From UBA7396 sp964404065 (GTDB lineage Bacteria; Patescibacteriota; Gracilibacteria; BD1-5; UBA6164), in contig CAYOIP010000016.1 of the NCBI GenBank assembly GCA_964404065.1, positions 1 through 22,801 of the forward strand: a stretch of DNA of 22,801 nucleotides, given 5' to 3'. The notes beneath the pieces are model-generated. The model did no database searches. It saw only the letters and a program-made list of their open reading frames with translations, and was not told the origin of the DNA. This document shows positions 7,796 to 16,148 of this stretch, in pieces. A program made the position numbers and the translations under genes. Within the stretch, counting starts at the first letter, position 1; each line of letters opens with the position of its first letter.

Positions 7796-9970
7796 ATGTG
7801 AGCAAATGATTTAATATTTTGATGATGACTATGAGTAGTTGCAAGTTGATTAACTCAAAAACAAAAAGATGAATACAGAACAGTTTTATGAGTAATATAT
7901 CCAAAAGCAGAATCTGATGAAATAAATGCTTTAATTGAGATAATTGAGAAATCAGATAAGAAACAAAGAGATTTTTTACTTGAAGCTATATATAAAAAAG
8001 TACCTCTACCAACAATTTTAGCAATATATTGAAAAGAAACTTCAATTATTTTTGACTATTTATTAAAAGAATTCAAAAAAAACTCAAAAAATGAAAATAT
8101 TATTCCAGAAGTATTTGAACCAAAACATGAAACTCCTAACGAACAAGTTGATTGGGCTGATCCAAGAAGTATAAAATGATATTTAGATAAATATGTTTCT
8201 GGACAAGAAGAAGCAAAAAAAGTTTTATCTGTAGCATTTTCTGATTATATAAGTTATGGAACTATTTCTCATAGTTTGCTTATTTGACCAACTTGAAGTG
8301 GAAAAACTTATATATTAAAAGTACTTTGTGAAGCTGCTTGAATTCCGTTTGTAAAGATTTCAATGGCTAATGTAACAAGTGCTTGATATAAAAACGAAAA
8401 TTTATCAGAAAAAATGCAAGTTCTTAGATGAAAAGAAAGAGCTATAGTTTTTTTAGATGAATTTGATAAACTATCCCCTACAGAAGAGTGAAGATGAACT
8501 TCATGATTTACAGAAAGATTACAAAAAGAATTATTATCATATTTTTCATGAGATAAAATTGATTGAATTGATTCATCAAAATTTCTAATAGTTACTGCTT
8601 GAGCTTTTAATTGATGATTTTGACAACAATCATTATCTAGTATGATTCAAAAGAGATTATGATGAAACAAAGCAAGAGTTGATGAAAGTGAAGTACTATC
8701 ACAAGTTACAAATGATGATTTGGTAAGATATGGTATTATGCCAGAACTTGTTTGAAGGCTTGCAAATAAAGCAGTTTTAGAACCTTTAGATGAAGAAGCT
8801 CTTTATAAAATACTTGCTAATACAGAGAACTCTATTTTAAAACAAAAAGTAAGAGATTTCAAAAAAATGTGAATAACTTTAGAATTTGAAGATGAAGCAA
8901 TAAGATTTATAGCAAAAAATAGTGCTAAATGAGTTTGAGCTAGATGACTTGAAAGTATTATAAATGAATTAACTCAAAAGTATTCTTTTAATAGAACTGA
9001 TTATAAATGAAAGAAAATCACCATAACTCCAAATGAAGTGGAGGATGTGATGAAAAAAGAAATAAAATTTGAAAAAGTTGATGATATAGAAGTAAATTGG
9101 AATAGTCCTAAAAGTATAATTGATTATATGGATTTTTATGCTGTGTGACAAGAGGAAGCAAAGAGATCCTTATCAACAAGTTTTATGCTTTATAGTAAAA
9201 AACTTGCTAATCCAGATTTACCATTACCACAACCAAATTCTTTACTTATTTGACCTTCTGGAAGCTGAAAAACATATTTAGTTGAACTAATTGCAAAAAA
9301 AGCTCAAATCCCAGTTTCAAAGATAAATCTAGCTGAAGGAATGAGTATATCAGAATTTAAAGCAAGACTTGCTGATTTGGCATACAACTGAAAATGAATA
9401 GTATTTTTAGATGAAGCTGATAAAGTATTGCTTGACCCATATTCTCCTTTTAGAAAAGAACTCATAGGATGTTTAGAAAACTGAGAAGTAAATTGAGTTG
9501 ATTTATCATGAGTTATGTTTGTGCTTGCATGAGCTTTTCAATGATTATTTGAGAAAAAAGTTGAAGATTCTTGAAGTTCAATTTGATTCTGAGCAACAAT
9601 TAATAAAGCTGAAAGTTATAAATGAGTAGAGATAAATACTGATACGTTAATAGATGCTTGAGTTCCTATTGAAATACTTTGAAGAGTTCCAAATATAGTT
9701 CCACTTCAACCACTTTGAGTAAATGAACTGATTGAAATGATGAAAAAACCTTGATCAGAGTTGGAAAAATTTAAAAATTATTTTAAATCAGAAGATGTTG
9801 AATTAATTGTTTGAGAACCTGTTTTATCAATAATAGCAACAAAAGCAAAAGCAAAACTTTGAGCAAGAAGTATAAAGCCTATTTTATCGCAACTTTTTAA
9901 TCAATTTATACAAGATATTGAAAACTATAGGTGAGAGAAACTAGAAATAAAAGTAGAAGATATTAATTAA
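7796..9970 (+). CDS. tandem double ClpX-like AAA+ ATPase, 724 aa
   Basis: Two ClpX-like modules lie in one chain. Each begins with the same pattern: VDWADPRSIKGYLDKYVSGQ (residues about 117-136) and VNWNSPKSIIDYMDFYAVGQ, both followed by EEAK. Module 1 has Walker A GPTGSGKT (164-171), Walker B FLDEFD (Asp221-Glu222), arginine finger GR (321) and sensor-2 GARG (Arg383). Module 2 has GPSGSGKT (486-493), FLDEAD (Asp539-Glu540), GR (630) and sensor-2 GARS (Arg691). Only module 1 keeps a pore-loop-like AGYKNE; ClpX has AGYVGE. Only module 2 keeps SSIGFGA (IGF at 596-598), the loop ClpX uses to dock on ClpP. The usual N-terminal C4 zinc domain is absent; residues 1-115 are an unfamiliar helical region. 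ClpX is normally one module of about 420 residues. The duplication and the split motifs are seen; action as an unfoldase, with or without ClpP, is inferred. Confidence 0.92.
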
Positions 9971-10004
9971 AAAATAAAGACAACACTTTGTCTTTATTTT
10001 TTTT
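9971..10004. terminator. bidirectional intrinsic terminator
   Basis: AAAATAAAGACA and TGTCTTTATTTT form a 12-bp stem with further T residues on the plus side and A residues that read as T on the minus side. It directly follows the plus-strand stop at 9970 and overlaps the stop of mraY (10003) on the other strand, so it can serve both convergent genes. Confidence 0.8.
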
Positions 10005-11037
10005 ACAACTTATAAACTATTAATCATATAGCACTAAGCACAATTCACAAAAGCCAAAGTTTAAAAACAACAGTTTCTTCACTCCATCAAATTGCTTCTA
10101 GATGATGATGAAAAGGAGCAATTCTAAAAATTTTTTTTCCATTTCTTAGCTTTTTACTAGTTATTTGTATAATTACAGATAAAGTTTCAAATATAAAAAT
10201 TGCTGAAACTATTATTAAAACTATTATAGTATTTGTAAGCATTGCCATGATTCAGAGATTTGCTCAAAGTGCTAGACTCCCAACATCTCACATATAAAAT
10301 TTTGCAGGCTTTATATTAAACCATAAAAAAGCGACTATCGCTCAAATAATAGTTACACATAAAGTTGAAAGTAAATATAATCATTGATCATAAGTTATAT
10401 AAGCATAAACTCAATAAGCAAAAAGTAAAAGTCCTCAAGCAAGTCCGTCAAGTCAGTCTGTAATATTTACACTATTAGCACAAGCTATAATTATAAACAT
10501 AAAAAGTGGAATAAAATAAATTCAAATTTCTATTCAAGAAGTGAAAGGAATATTTAAAAGTCTTTCTCACCATTCAAGTTTGTCATAAAACCACCAAGCT
10601 CCAGCTCCAGAAAATACAAGCAACCAAAACATTTTGAAACGAGCTGAAAGTCATTTTGTTCTTCAAATTCATCTAACATTTAAAAAATCATCAATTGCTC
10701 AAAGTATTCAAACTGTAGCTAGTGTGAAAAGTGTTAAATAAGTTTCTTTTTGATTAAAAAGGGAATTGTTTGTGAATCAAAATTTTTGTCAAATCATACT
10801 AAAAATTACCATCAAAAAAACGATTATCAAAATGATTGCTCATCACATAGTTGGAGTTCAAGTTTTTGTTTTGTGTAATTTTGCAAATTCAGTAGCTTGC
10901 CCGACAAGTGCTTCTTCTCTTATCTGTTTTCAGATTTTATGATTTTTAAGAAATTCAATAAAATAGGGAATTATCAAAAGTCAAAGCGAAAATGTTGCAA
11001 GTGAAAAGGAAAATATTGCGATTAGATGGGAATTCAT
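10003..11037 (-). CDS. mraY: phospho-N-acetylmuramoyl-pentapeptide transferase MraY
   Basis: It transfers phospho-MurNAc-pentapeptide from UDP to undecaprenyl phosphate, the first membrane step of peptidoglycan synthesis (lipid I). The 344-aa sequence carries the family motifs: HKTKTGTPTMGGA (residues 55-67), IDDF with Asp116 and Asp117, NSVNITDGLDGLAGG (188-202), MGDVGSLALG (249-258, catalytic Asp251) and FHHHLE (309-314). About ten hydrophobic segments match the polytopic topology. Length is close to the usual 320-360. The N-terminal start (MNSHLIAIFSF) begins directly in the first membrane helix. It is not in a mur/fts cluster here; the neighbours are a ClpX-like gene (convergent) and a secreted protein gene upstream. 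Many glycines, including two in HKTKTGTPTMGGA, are UGA. Confidence 0.97.
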
Positions 11038-11058
11038 AGGTTTAGTGGTTTTATTGAA

Positions 11059-11140
11059 TTAATCCCCCTCTAAATCTCCCCCTAGCAGGGGAGGAATTAG
11101 AGATCCCTCCCGGCTTGCGAGAGGGGTAGGGGGAGGGGAA
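11059..11140. repeat. G/C-rich hairpin repeat, copy A
   Basis: Dense runs such as CCCCCTCTAAATCTCCCCCT and AGCAGGGGAG, followed by CCCTCCCGGC and GGGGTAGGGGGAGGGG, stand out in the A+T-rich DNA. Outer and inner runs are complementary and can fold into a long imperfect hairpin. It lies between mraY and the 3' end of the gene at 11141, where it could also terminate transcription. The left part matches copy B (11440-11520) in inverted orientation. Confidence 0.8.
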
Positions 11141-12070
11141 TTATTTTTTAGATTTATTTTTAATTTTTTTATAAACTTCAGTTTTTGTAAGTAGTAATCA
11201 TACATTGTACAAAATCAAACTTCCAAAAATCAATATAATTATGTAAATATTATTTTTATTTCAAGTTTTTTTTGTATCAAGAGTTGAAGTTTTTAAATTT
11301 TCTTCTAAATCAAATTCTTTTTTCTCTATTATTTCTTCGGTTTTGCTTTGGTTAAGTTCCCCTTTATCAAGGGGGATATCCGATAGGATAGGGGGATTTT
11401 CTATACTTCAAGAATTTGTATTTTTAGTGGTTTTAGTATTCTCCCCCTCCCCTAACCCCTCCCTAGCAGGAGGGGGATTTGAGGAAGTCTCCCCTGCTAG
11501 GGGGAGATTTAGAGGGGGGCTTTTCTTTTTATAAACAAAACTTTTCACTACTTTTTTATCTGGAGAAATTAGTTTTATTTCCTCATTATCTTCTAAAACA
11601 TAATTTAACTCAAAAGTATCTTTATTTTCCAAAAATGTATTTGGATTTATTTCATAACTTAAATTATTTGCTTCTATTTGCCAGTATCAGATATTTTGGA
11701 TATCTCATGAATTATTTTTTATAATTATTTTATTTTCATCTCAAGTTATATCTATTTTTTTAGAATAATTAAAGGTATAGTTTGATGTTTTTATAAGCGT
11801 ATCTTCATAATTTGTGTTAGTTGCATAATAATCTAATTGAGTATCTTCTTTAATTATTAATGGTTTTTTAAATTCTTTTATATTATCCATTCTTCACTCT
11901 CAATCTGTATAATAAAAAATTTTTGCATTTTTATCATTTGCTATTATATTCACTTCAATTACAAATTCATATTCTCAGGATTCTAAATTAGTTTGGACAT
12001 CAAGATTTGCAGCCTGTAAAAGGTTTATTTGTAGCAATAATGTTATTATAAATATAATTATTTTTTTCAT
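11141..12070 (-). CDS. secreted, C-terminally anchored protein with in-frame repeat insertions, 309 aa
   Basis: An N-terminal signal peptide (MKKIIIFIITLLLQINLLQA) is followed by a beta-rich region (residues about 21-180) with FKKPLIIKEDTQLDYYATNT, which resembles chitobiase/beta-hexosaminidase C-terminal-like or immunoglobulin-like modules on bacterial surfaces. Residues about 183-245 are translated G/C-rich repeats (SPPLNLPLAGETSSNPPPAR and ENPPILSDIPLDKGELNQSK). After a charged linker, a membrane segment (NNIYIIILIFGSLILYNVGL) and a basic tail anchor it. The frame stays open right through two different repeat elements, with the signal, membrane anchor and UAA stop in one frame, so the protein is probably made. 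The insert lies in a linker, where it would be tolerated. The function is not recognised. Confidence 0.8.
11357..11397. repeat. G/C-rich repeat inside a coding region, copy C
   Basis: TTCCCCTTTATCAAGGGGGA followed by TATCCGATAGGATAGGGGGA carries paired C and G runs and a CGATAGGATAGGGG tail. It is a second type of hairpin element, lying in frame in the gene at 11141 (translated IENPPILSDIPLDKGELN). Confidence 0.7.
11440..11520. repeat. G/C-rich hairpin repeat, copy B, inside a coding region
   Basis: On the minus strand it reads CCCCCTCTAAATCTCCCCCT then AGCAGGGGAG, the same left part as copy A but in the opposite orientation. This is followed by CCCCCTCCTGCTAGGGAGGG and GGGGAGGGGG. It is in frame within the gene at 11141 and contributes SPPLNLPLAGETSSNPPPAR to its protein. 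Confidence 0.8.
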
Positions 12071-12154
12071 TTTTATTTTGATTAGTTTTAATTTTTTATA
12101 TATTATACAATAAAAAACAAAATTCAAATTAAATTATTTTTAAATTATTAATGT

Positions 12155-12832
12155 ATGTGATTTAACAATTTTAAGCTTATACAAAAGGAAAATTTAACTT
12201 CAGATGTTTTTTTACTTGTTTATGAAGTCGAAAATGATTTTGAAATTATTCCTGGTCAATTTGTGACTTTTATGTTACCAAAAACTTGATTTGCAAGAGC
12301 TTATTCAGTTTTATTTAAAGAGTGAAATAAATGTTATTTTATCATAAAAAGACTAGAAAATGGTAGATGATGAAGTATAGAAATATGTGATTATCATGTG
12401 TGAATGATTTTGAAATGAGTTTGACCAACATGACGTTTTGTTGATAGTAAAAAAGATAATAATAAACTTTTTATCGGAACTTGAACTTGAATGGTCCCAC
12501 TTTATTATATGATTAGAGATTTACTTGAAAAATGATTTTGAAAGAATATAAAACTTATTTTGTGAAATAGGGAAGAAAAAGATTTGTATTATATAGATCA
12601 ATTTAATGAGTTTAAAAATAAATATCCTAATTTTGAGTTTGAGATATTTTTATCACATGAAGAGCATAATATTTATAATAATTGAAGAGTTACAAGTTTT
12701 TTAATAAAAGAAAATGTTTCAAAATTTGATGAATTTTATGTTTGTTGAAATCCTTATATGGTTGATGATAGTATAAAAATATTGCAAAATTTTTGAGTAA
12801 ATGATGAAAATATTATTAGGGAGAAATATTAA
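12155..12832 (+). CDS. ferredoxin reductase-like FAD/NAD(P)-binding protein
   Basis: The 225-aa protein has the ferredoxin-NADP+ reductase fold. The FAD part has IIPGQFVTFMLP (residues 31-42), RAYSV (48-52, the flavin-binding R-x-Y-S) and GRGGSIEICD (70-79). The GVGPTGRF segment (88-95) leads to the nucleotide-binding part, with FIGTGTGMVPLYYMI (106-120), a conserved LGNREEKDLYYIDQF and the near-terminal YVCGNPYMVDD. It would pass electrons between NAD(P)H and a carrier. No iron-sulphur cysteine cluster is seen at the C-terminus, so it is not a complete PyrK-type subunit, and no partner lies next to it. The start ATG-UGA at 12155 was chosen because the ATG four bases earlier hits UAA after four codons. 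Confidence 0.88.
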
Positions 12833-12834
12833 AA

Positions 12835-12861
12835 TTGACAAAACAATTATTTTCATATAAT
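12835..12861 (+). promoter_or_regulatory. promoter upstream of secE-nusG
   Basis: Consensus hexamers TTGACA (12835-12840) and TATAAT (12856-12861) lie 15 bases apart, slightly tighter than the usual 16-18. They begin three bases after the preceding stop codon. The expected transcription start is a few bases before the hairpin at 12872. Confidence 0.6.
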
Positions 12862-12871
12862 CAAGATTGAC

Positions 12872-12905
12872 AAGTGTTACAAGAATAATATTGTGACACT
12901 TTTTT
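12872..12905 (+). terminator. hairpin with T-tract in the secE-nusG leader
   Basis: AAGTGTTACAA and TTGTGACACTT pair (one G-U) around an 8-base loop and run into TTTTT, the form of an intrinsic terminator. It lies after the promoter and before secE. It may end the upstream flavoprotein transcript, attenuate the secE-nusG transcript, or both. Confidence 0.55.
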
Positions 12906-12925
12906 ATTACTTTAATTTTTTTTAT

Positions 12926-13108
12926 ATGTTCAAATTTATTAAAGATTCTTTTAGAGAATTAAGACATGTAGTTTGGCCTACAAAAGAAGAAACTAGAAAA
13001 TATTTCTTTATAGTTGTTGGACTTTTAGTTGCATTTTGATTATATGTTTTTGCAGCTTCTACACTTTTTACAAATGCAATTTTTTACTTAAAAGATTTAA
13101 TTAAATAA
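12926..13108 (+). CDS. secE: preprotein translocase subunit SecE
   Basis: The 60-aa protein is the small essential subunit of the SecYEG channel. It has the single-helix form of SecE: an amphipathic start with the family signature FIKDSFRELRHVVWPTKEE (residues 4-22), in which the VxWPTxxE motif is diagnostic. One membrane helix follows (YFFIVVGLLVAFGLYVFAAS, about 26-45) and then a short tail. Position just upstream of nusG is the usual bacterial arrangement. The nusG start follows after 10 bases. The start has no Shine-Dalgarno sequence, only a T-rich leader. Confidence 0.95.
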
Positions 13109-13118
13109 TAAAAAAACT

Positions 13119-13646
13119 ATGAAAGCAGAATGGTATGTTATACAAGTGATTTCTTGAACAGAAGAAAATGTTAAACAATCACTTTTTCAAAGAAGGGAAA
13201 GTTTTTCTCTACAAGATTATATTTTAGACGTTTTTGTGCCAACTCACGATGTAGTTTCTGTTAGAGCAGGATGAGTAAAAGTAAAAAAACAAAAAAATAT
13301 TTTTCCAGGATATATTCTAGTTCAAATGGTTGTAACAAATGAAAGTTGGTATATAGTTAGAAATACTCCAAATGTTACAGGTTTTTTATGAGCTTGAAAT
13401 GTTCCAGTTCCAGTTTCTGGAGAAGAATTAGCACAACTTAAATGAATGCTTGAAAAAAATGCTGAAACTTTTTCTACAAAATTCAAAGTTTGAGATATTG
13501 CAATAATTACAAAATGACCTTTTGAATGAAATGAATGAATAATTTCTGAAATTAATGATAAAAAGTGAATTGTAAAATTAAATATAAATCTTTTGTGAAG
13601 AGATACTCCTGTAGAGTTAGACTTTTCTCAAATAAAAATTAAGTAA
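13119..13646 (+). CDS. nusG: transcription elongation/antitermination factor NusG
   Basis: NusG binds RNA polymerase to support processive elongation and links it to ribosome or Rho. The 175-aa protein has the N-terminal NGN domain (AEWYVIQVISGTEENVKQSL, then KNIFPGYILVQMV, residues 59-71, and VRNTPNVTGFLGAG, 80-93). The C-terminal KOW domain is FKVGDIAIITKGPFEGNEGI (122-141), followed by the strand INLLGRDTPVELDFSQI. Length and domain order are standard. It follows secE as in most bacteria, but the ribosomal protein genes rplK-rplA that usually come next are not here; an unknown membrane-anchored protein and greA take their place. Confidence 0.96.
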
Positions 13647-13653
13647 TTATTTT

Positions 13654-14313
13654 ATGAAAAAAATAGTTTATGTGATATTTTTTGTAACAAGCGCATTACT
13701 TCTAAATATATGACTTTATTATTTTAGTGATGGTTATAGTTTTTTTCTAAAAAATATAAAATATTGAGATGAAATTATATCAAACGATTCTAAGGAAATA
13801 ACAGATGAATATAAACCAATACTTGAAGAAAACAACAAAACTCAAAACGAATGTAATTGTGATTGCAGTCAATATATAAATCAACTTGAAAAGCAGGTTA
13901 CTTTTCAAAAAAATAGTTCAAAATATATAGGTAAAGTTTTATCTAAATTTAGTGAATTTTATACATTAAATGAAAAAAAATATGATGAATATTATCAAAT
14001 TTTTGATATAACTGATGAATATCCTACTAATTATACAACTTATTCTTGAGATGGACTTGAAATATATTTTTTTACTTGAGCAAAATTTGATGATGTTTAT
14101 AATATGTTTGATGTATTAACTTCAGATCAAACAATTGAAAAAAAGTTTTCTTTAAACAAAACCTGAGATTTTAAAAAGAATTCGTTTTTTATAAATTTAT
14201 CAGTTCCTGATGATTTTGTTAGACTTGTTGTAGATAATTGAAATATTTTGTTTTGACTGAAAATGAAAAAAAGTTATTATAGCGATATAAAAGAAATACT
14301 AAAAAATCTTTAA
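13654..14313 (+). CDS. membrane-anchored hypothetical protein, 219 aa
   Basis: I do not recognise this protein. Residues 4-24 are a hydrophobic N-terminal helix (IVYVIFFVTSALLLNIGLYY), a signal anchor or uncleaved signal. Residues about 40-90 are acidic with a striking C-x-C-x-C motif (ECNCDC, Cys67, Cys69, Cys71). The rest is a mixed alpha/beta domain with aromatic-rich patches (SEFYTLNEKKYDEYYQIF) and a C-terminal VPDDFVRLVVDNGNILFGLK that could be a small globular domain. The active part should lie outside the membrane. It starts 7 bases after nusG and is followed by greA after 21 bases, so it is probably co-transcribed with them. Confidence 0.75.
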
Positions 14314-14334
14314 TTTTTAATAAAATTTAATACT

Positions 14335-14814
14335 ATGAGTGAAAATTTAATATATGTTACGGCTGAGTGATTAGCTAAATTACAAGAAGAATTAGTTTAT
14401 TTAAAAGAAACTAGAAGGGTTGAAATAGCTGAAAAACTAAAAGAAGCAATTTCTTTCTGAGATTTATCAGAAAACTCTGAATATGAAGATGCTAGAAATG
14501 AACAAGCACAAGTTGAAAAAAGAATTTTAGATTTAGAAGAACAATTAAAAAATATTGTTTTGATTGATGAATCAAAAAAAGATGAAAATAAAGTAAAAAT
14601 TTGAGCAATAGTTACTATTACAGAAATAGAAAAATCAGAAACGGAAACTTATAAAATAGTTTGAACTACTGAAAGTGATATTTTATCAAATCCTCCAAAA
14701 ATTTCAAATGAATCACCTATTTGAAAATCTATTATTTGAAAGAAAAAATGAGATATAGTTAAGGTTAAAACACCATGAGGGATTTTTGAGTATAGAATTG
14801 ATGAGATTAAATAA
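14335..14814 (+). CDS. greA: transcription elongation factor GreA
   Basis: GreA rescues backtracked RNA polymerase by stimulating cleavage of the 3' RNA end. The 159-aa protein has the N-terminal coiled coil with the family core KLKEAISFGDLSENSEYEDA (residues 34-53); the acidic tip residues Asp43 and Glu46 are present. A second helix follows (EQAQVEKRILDLEEQLKNI). The C-terminal FKBP-like domain ends with SPIGKSIIGKKKGDIVKV and TPGGIFEYRIDEI, both conserved. Length matches the usual 155-160. It sits in the nusG gene group, which collects two RNA polymerase-binding factors. Confidence 0.96.
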
Positions 14815-14830
14815 TTTTTAACGTTTATTT

Positions 14831-15244
14831 ATGGAATTTAATATTTTTTATTCACATTTGATATCAATTCCAGCAATAGCATTTATGTTAGCTGTAATTA
14901 TTAAAGGTTTTTCTTCTATATTCCATAGTTGAAAATTTAATATGAAAAAAGCATTATCAAGTTGAGGAATGCCCTCAGTACATAGTGCTGTTGTTACTGC
15001 TTTAACTACTGCTGTAGCTTTGAAATATTGAGTTTCATCAGACCTATTTGCTATAAGTTTAGGTTTTACAGTTATCATAATCTATGATGCTATAAATATT
15101 CGTTATGAAGCTTGATTACATGCAGTTGCTATAAATAAACTTTTATGAGAAAAATTTAAAGAATCACTTTGACATCTACCAAGTGAAGCATTTGCTTGAA
15201 GTGTTTTATGAATAATTACAGCAATGTTTTTGTTTTATATTTAA
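14831..15244 (+). CDS. DUF212 (divergent PAP2 family) membrane protein
   Basis: The 137-aa protein matches the DUF212/YuiD family, also called divergent PAP2 phosphatase-like. Features are the N-terminal helix, KALSSGGMPSVHSAVVTAL (residues 40-58, with the conserved G-x-P-S-x-H-S), a long hydrophobic segment with YDAINIRYEAGLHA (85-98) and LGHLPSEAFAGSVLGI (113-128). The H-S and later His residues recall the phosphatase site of PAP2 enzymes, but activity in this family is not established. There are about four membrane segments. It lies 16 bases after greA and 21 before hicB, in the same direction. Confidence 0.9.
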
Positions 15245-15265
15245 TTTATTTTTTAAATATTTTTT

Positions 15266-15511
15266 ATGATTACTGAATATATTTATGAAATAATGCAAAA
15301 TGCAAGTTATGAAATACTTGAAGATTGAGAATGATATTATTGAGAAATAAAATTATGTCCTTGAGTTTGGGCTCAAGCTGATGATTTAGAAACTTGTAGA
15401 AAGCAACTACAAGAAGTTTTAGAAGAATGGATTTTACTAAAAGTTAGAAAAAAAGTATTTTTACCACAAACAAAAAATTACGATTTAAGTGAATTGTTAT
15501 GTGAAAAATAA
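15266..15511 (+). CDS. hicB: HicB-like antitoxin
   Basis: The 81-aa protein has the partial RNase H-like fold of HicB antitoxins: YEILEDGEWYYGEIKLCPGV (residues about 15-34), then WAQADDLETCRKQLQEVLEE (35-54), the conserved pattern of a strand pair followed by a helix. It is short and ends soon after the core (LPQTKNYDLSELLCEK), with no obvious C-terminal DNA-binding domain, so repression of its own promoter may need the complex or another protein. It precedes hicA and overlaps it by 13 bases, which couples translation. In most loci the toxin comes first, so the order here is the reversed one. Confidence 0.85.
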
Positions 15512-15720
15512 ACTCAATAAGTCACGCTAATTTTGTAAAAAAATTAAAGAAGTTATGATTTGAGTGACCTTTTTCCTGATGAAAACATCTTTTTATGTCA
15601 AAATGAGATTTTGATTTCACTATTCCAAATAGACATTCAAACAAAGATATTTGAGTTTCACTTTTAACAAGATTATTAAAACAAATTTGAATAAGTGTTG
15701 ATGAGTGGAACAAGTTATAA
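15499..15720 (+). CDS. hicA: HicA-like mRNA interferase toxin
   Basis: The 73-aa protein is a compact double-stranded-RNA-binding-fold toxin that cleaves mRNA. HANFVKKLKKLGFEGPFSGG (residues 9-28) leads to KHLFMSKGDFDFTIPNRH (29-46), with the catalytic His30 in the G-G-K-H motif. VSLLTRLLKQIGISVDEW (53-70) is the usual C-terminal helix pair. The start ATG-UGA lies inside hicB (13-base overlap). Alternative starts would lose the first helix. The stop is within the stem of a terminator. Motif order and length are typical of active HicA. Confidence 0.92.
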
Positions 15721-15749
15721 AAAACTTCCTGATTTTCAGGAAGTTTTTT
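15719..15749. terminator. bidirectional intrinsic terminator
   Basis: AAAAAACTTCCTGA and TCAGGAAGTTTTTT form a perfect 14-bp stem around TTT. It ends hicA on the plus strand and the gene at 15751 on the minus strand, with T-runs in both directions. Confidence 0.9.
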
Positions 15750-15750
15750 A

Positions 15751-16086
15751 TTATCATAAATCTAGTGATGTTATTGAATCAACAATTTTAACTGTATCTT
15801 CAACTATTGATCTTCAAGTTGTAGTTAAATGATATATAAAATCACCTCATCTTCTAACTCTAACTCTTGAGTCCATATTTCTCCCGGTTGCGCATTCTTG
15901 CCAAGGGTTTTCTTTTTTGCTTATTAATCAATTATCAATTCAAAATAATACTCAGGCTACTTTTTCAGGGTATCTTTCTATTTCTATAGCAGTGTTTTCA
16001 TTAAAAGCTCATCTTGAATATAACTCATTTAGAACATTCATTCATTCTAATTGTTTTTCCAATTCTGGATTTTCTAGTGCTGACAT
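15751..16086 (-). CDS. hypothetical protein, 111 aa
   Basis: I do not recognise this protein. It starts MSALENPELEKQLEGMNVLN and has a helical N-terminal half. The middle, AGVLFGIDNGLISKKENPW (residues about 44-62), leads to a charged loop (GRNMDSRVRVRRGDF) and a C-terminal helix (TTTGRSIVEDTVKIVDSI). It is hydrophilic, with no signal and no membrane segment. It lies 62 bases after glmS on the same strand and ends in the shared terminator at 15719. The two consecutive UAA-type stop triplets at the end and the UGA glycines through the frame support it as a real gene. Confidence 0.7.
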
Positions 16087-16148
16087 AATATAAAAATTAA
16101 AAAATAAGAGATATTTATATTTATTTTTTTGTTAAAGTCAAATCTTTA

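Noticed and set aside
12151..12165. ATG at 12151 as start of the flavoprotein gene
   Set aside because: It runs into UAA after four codons; the ATG four bases later opens the full frame.
12867..12891. Second promoter TTGACA (12867-12872) with TAATAT
   Set aside because: The spacing is only 13 bases and the bases are part of the hairpin stem and loop.
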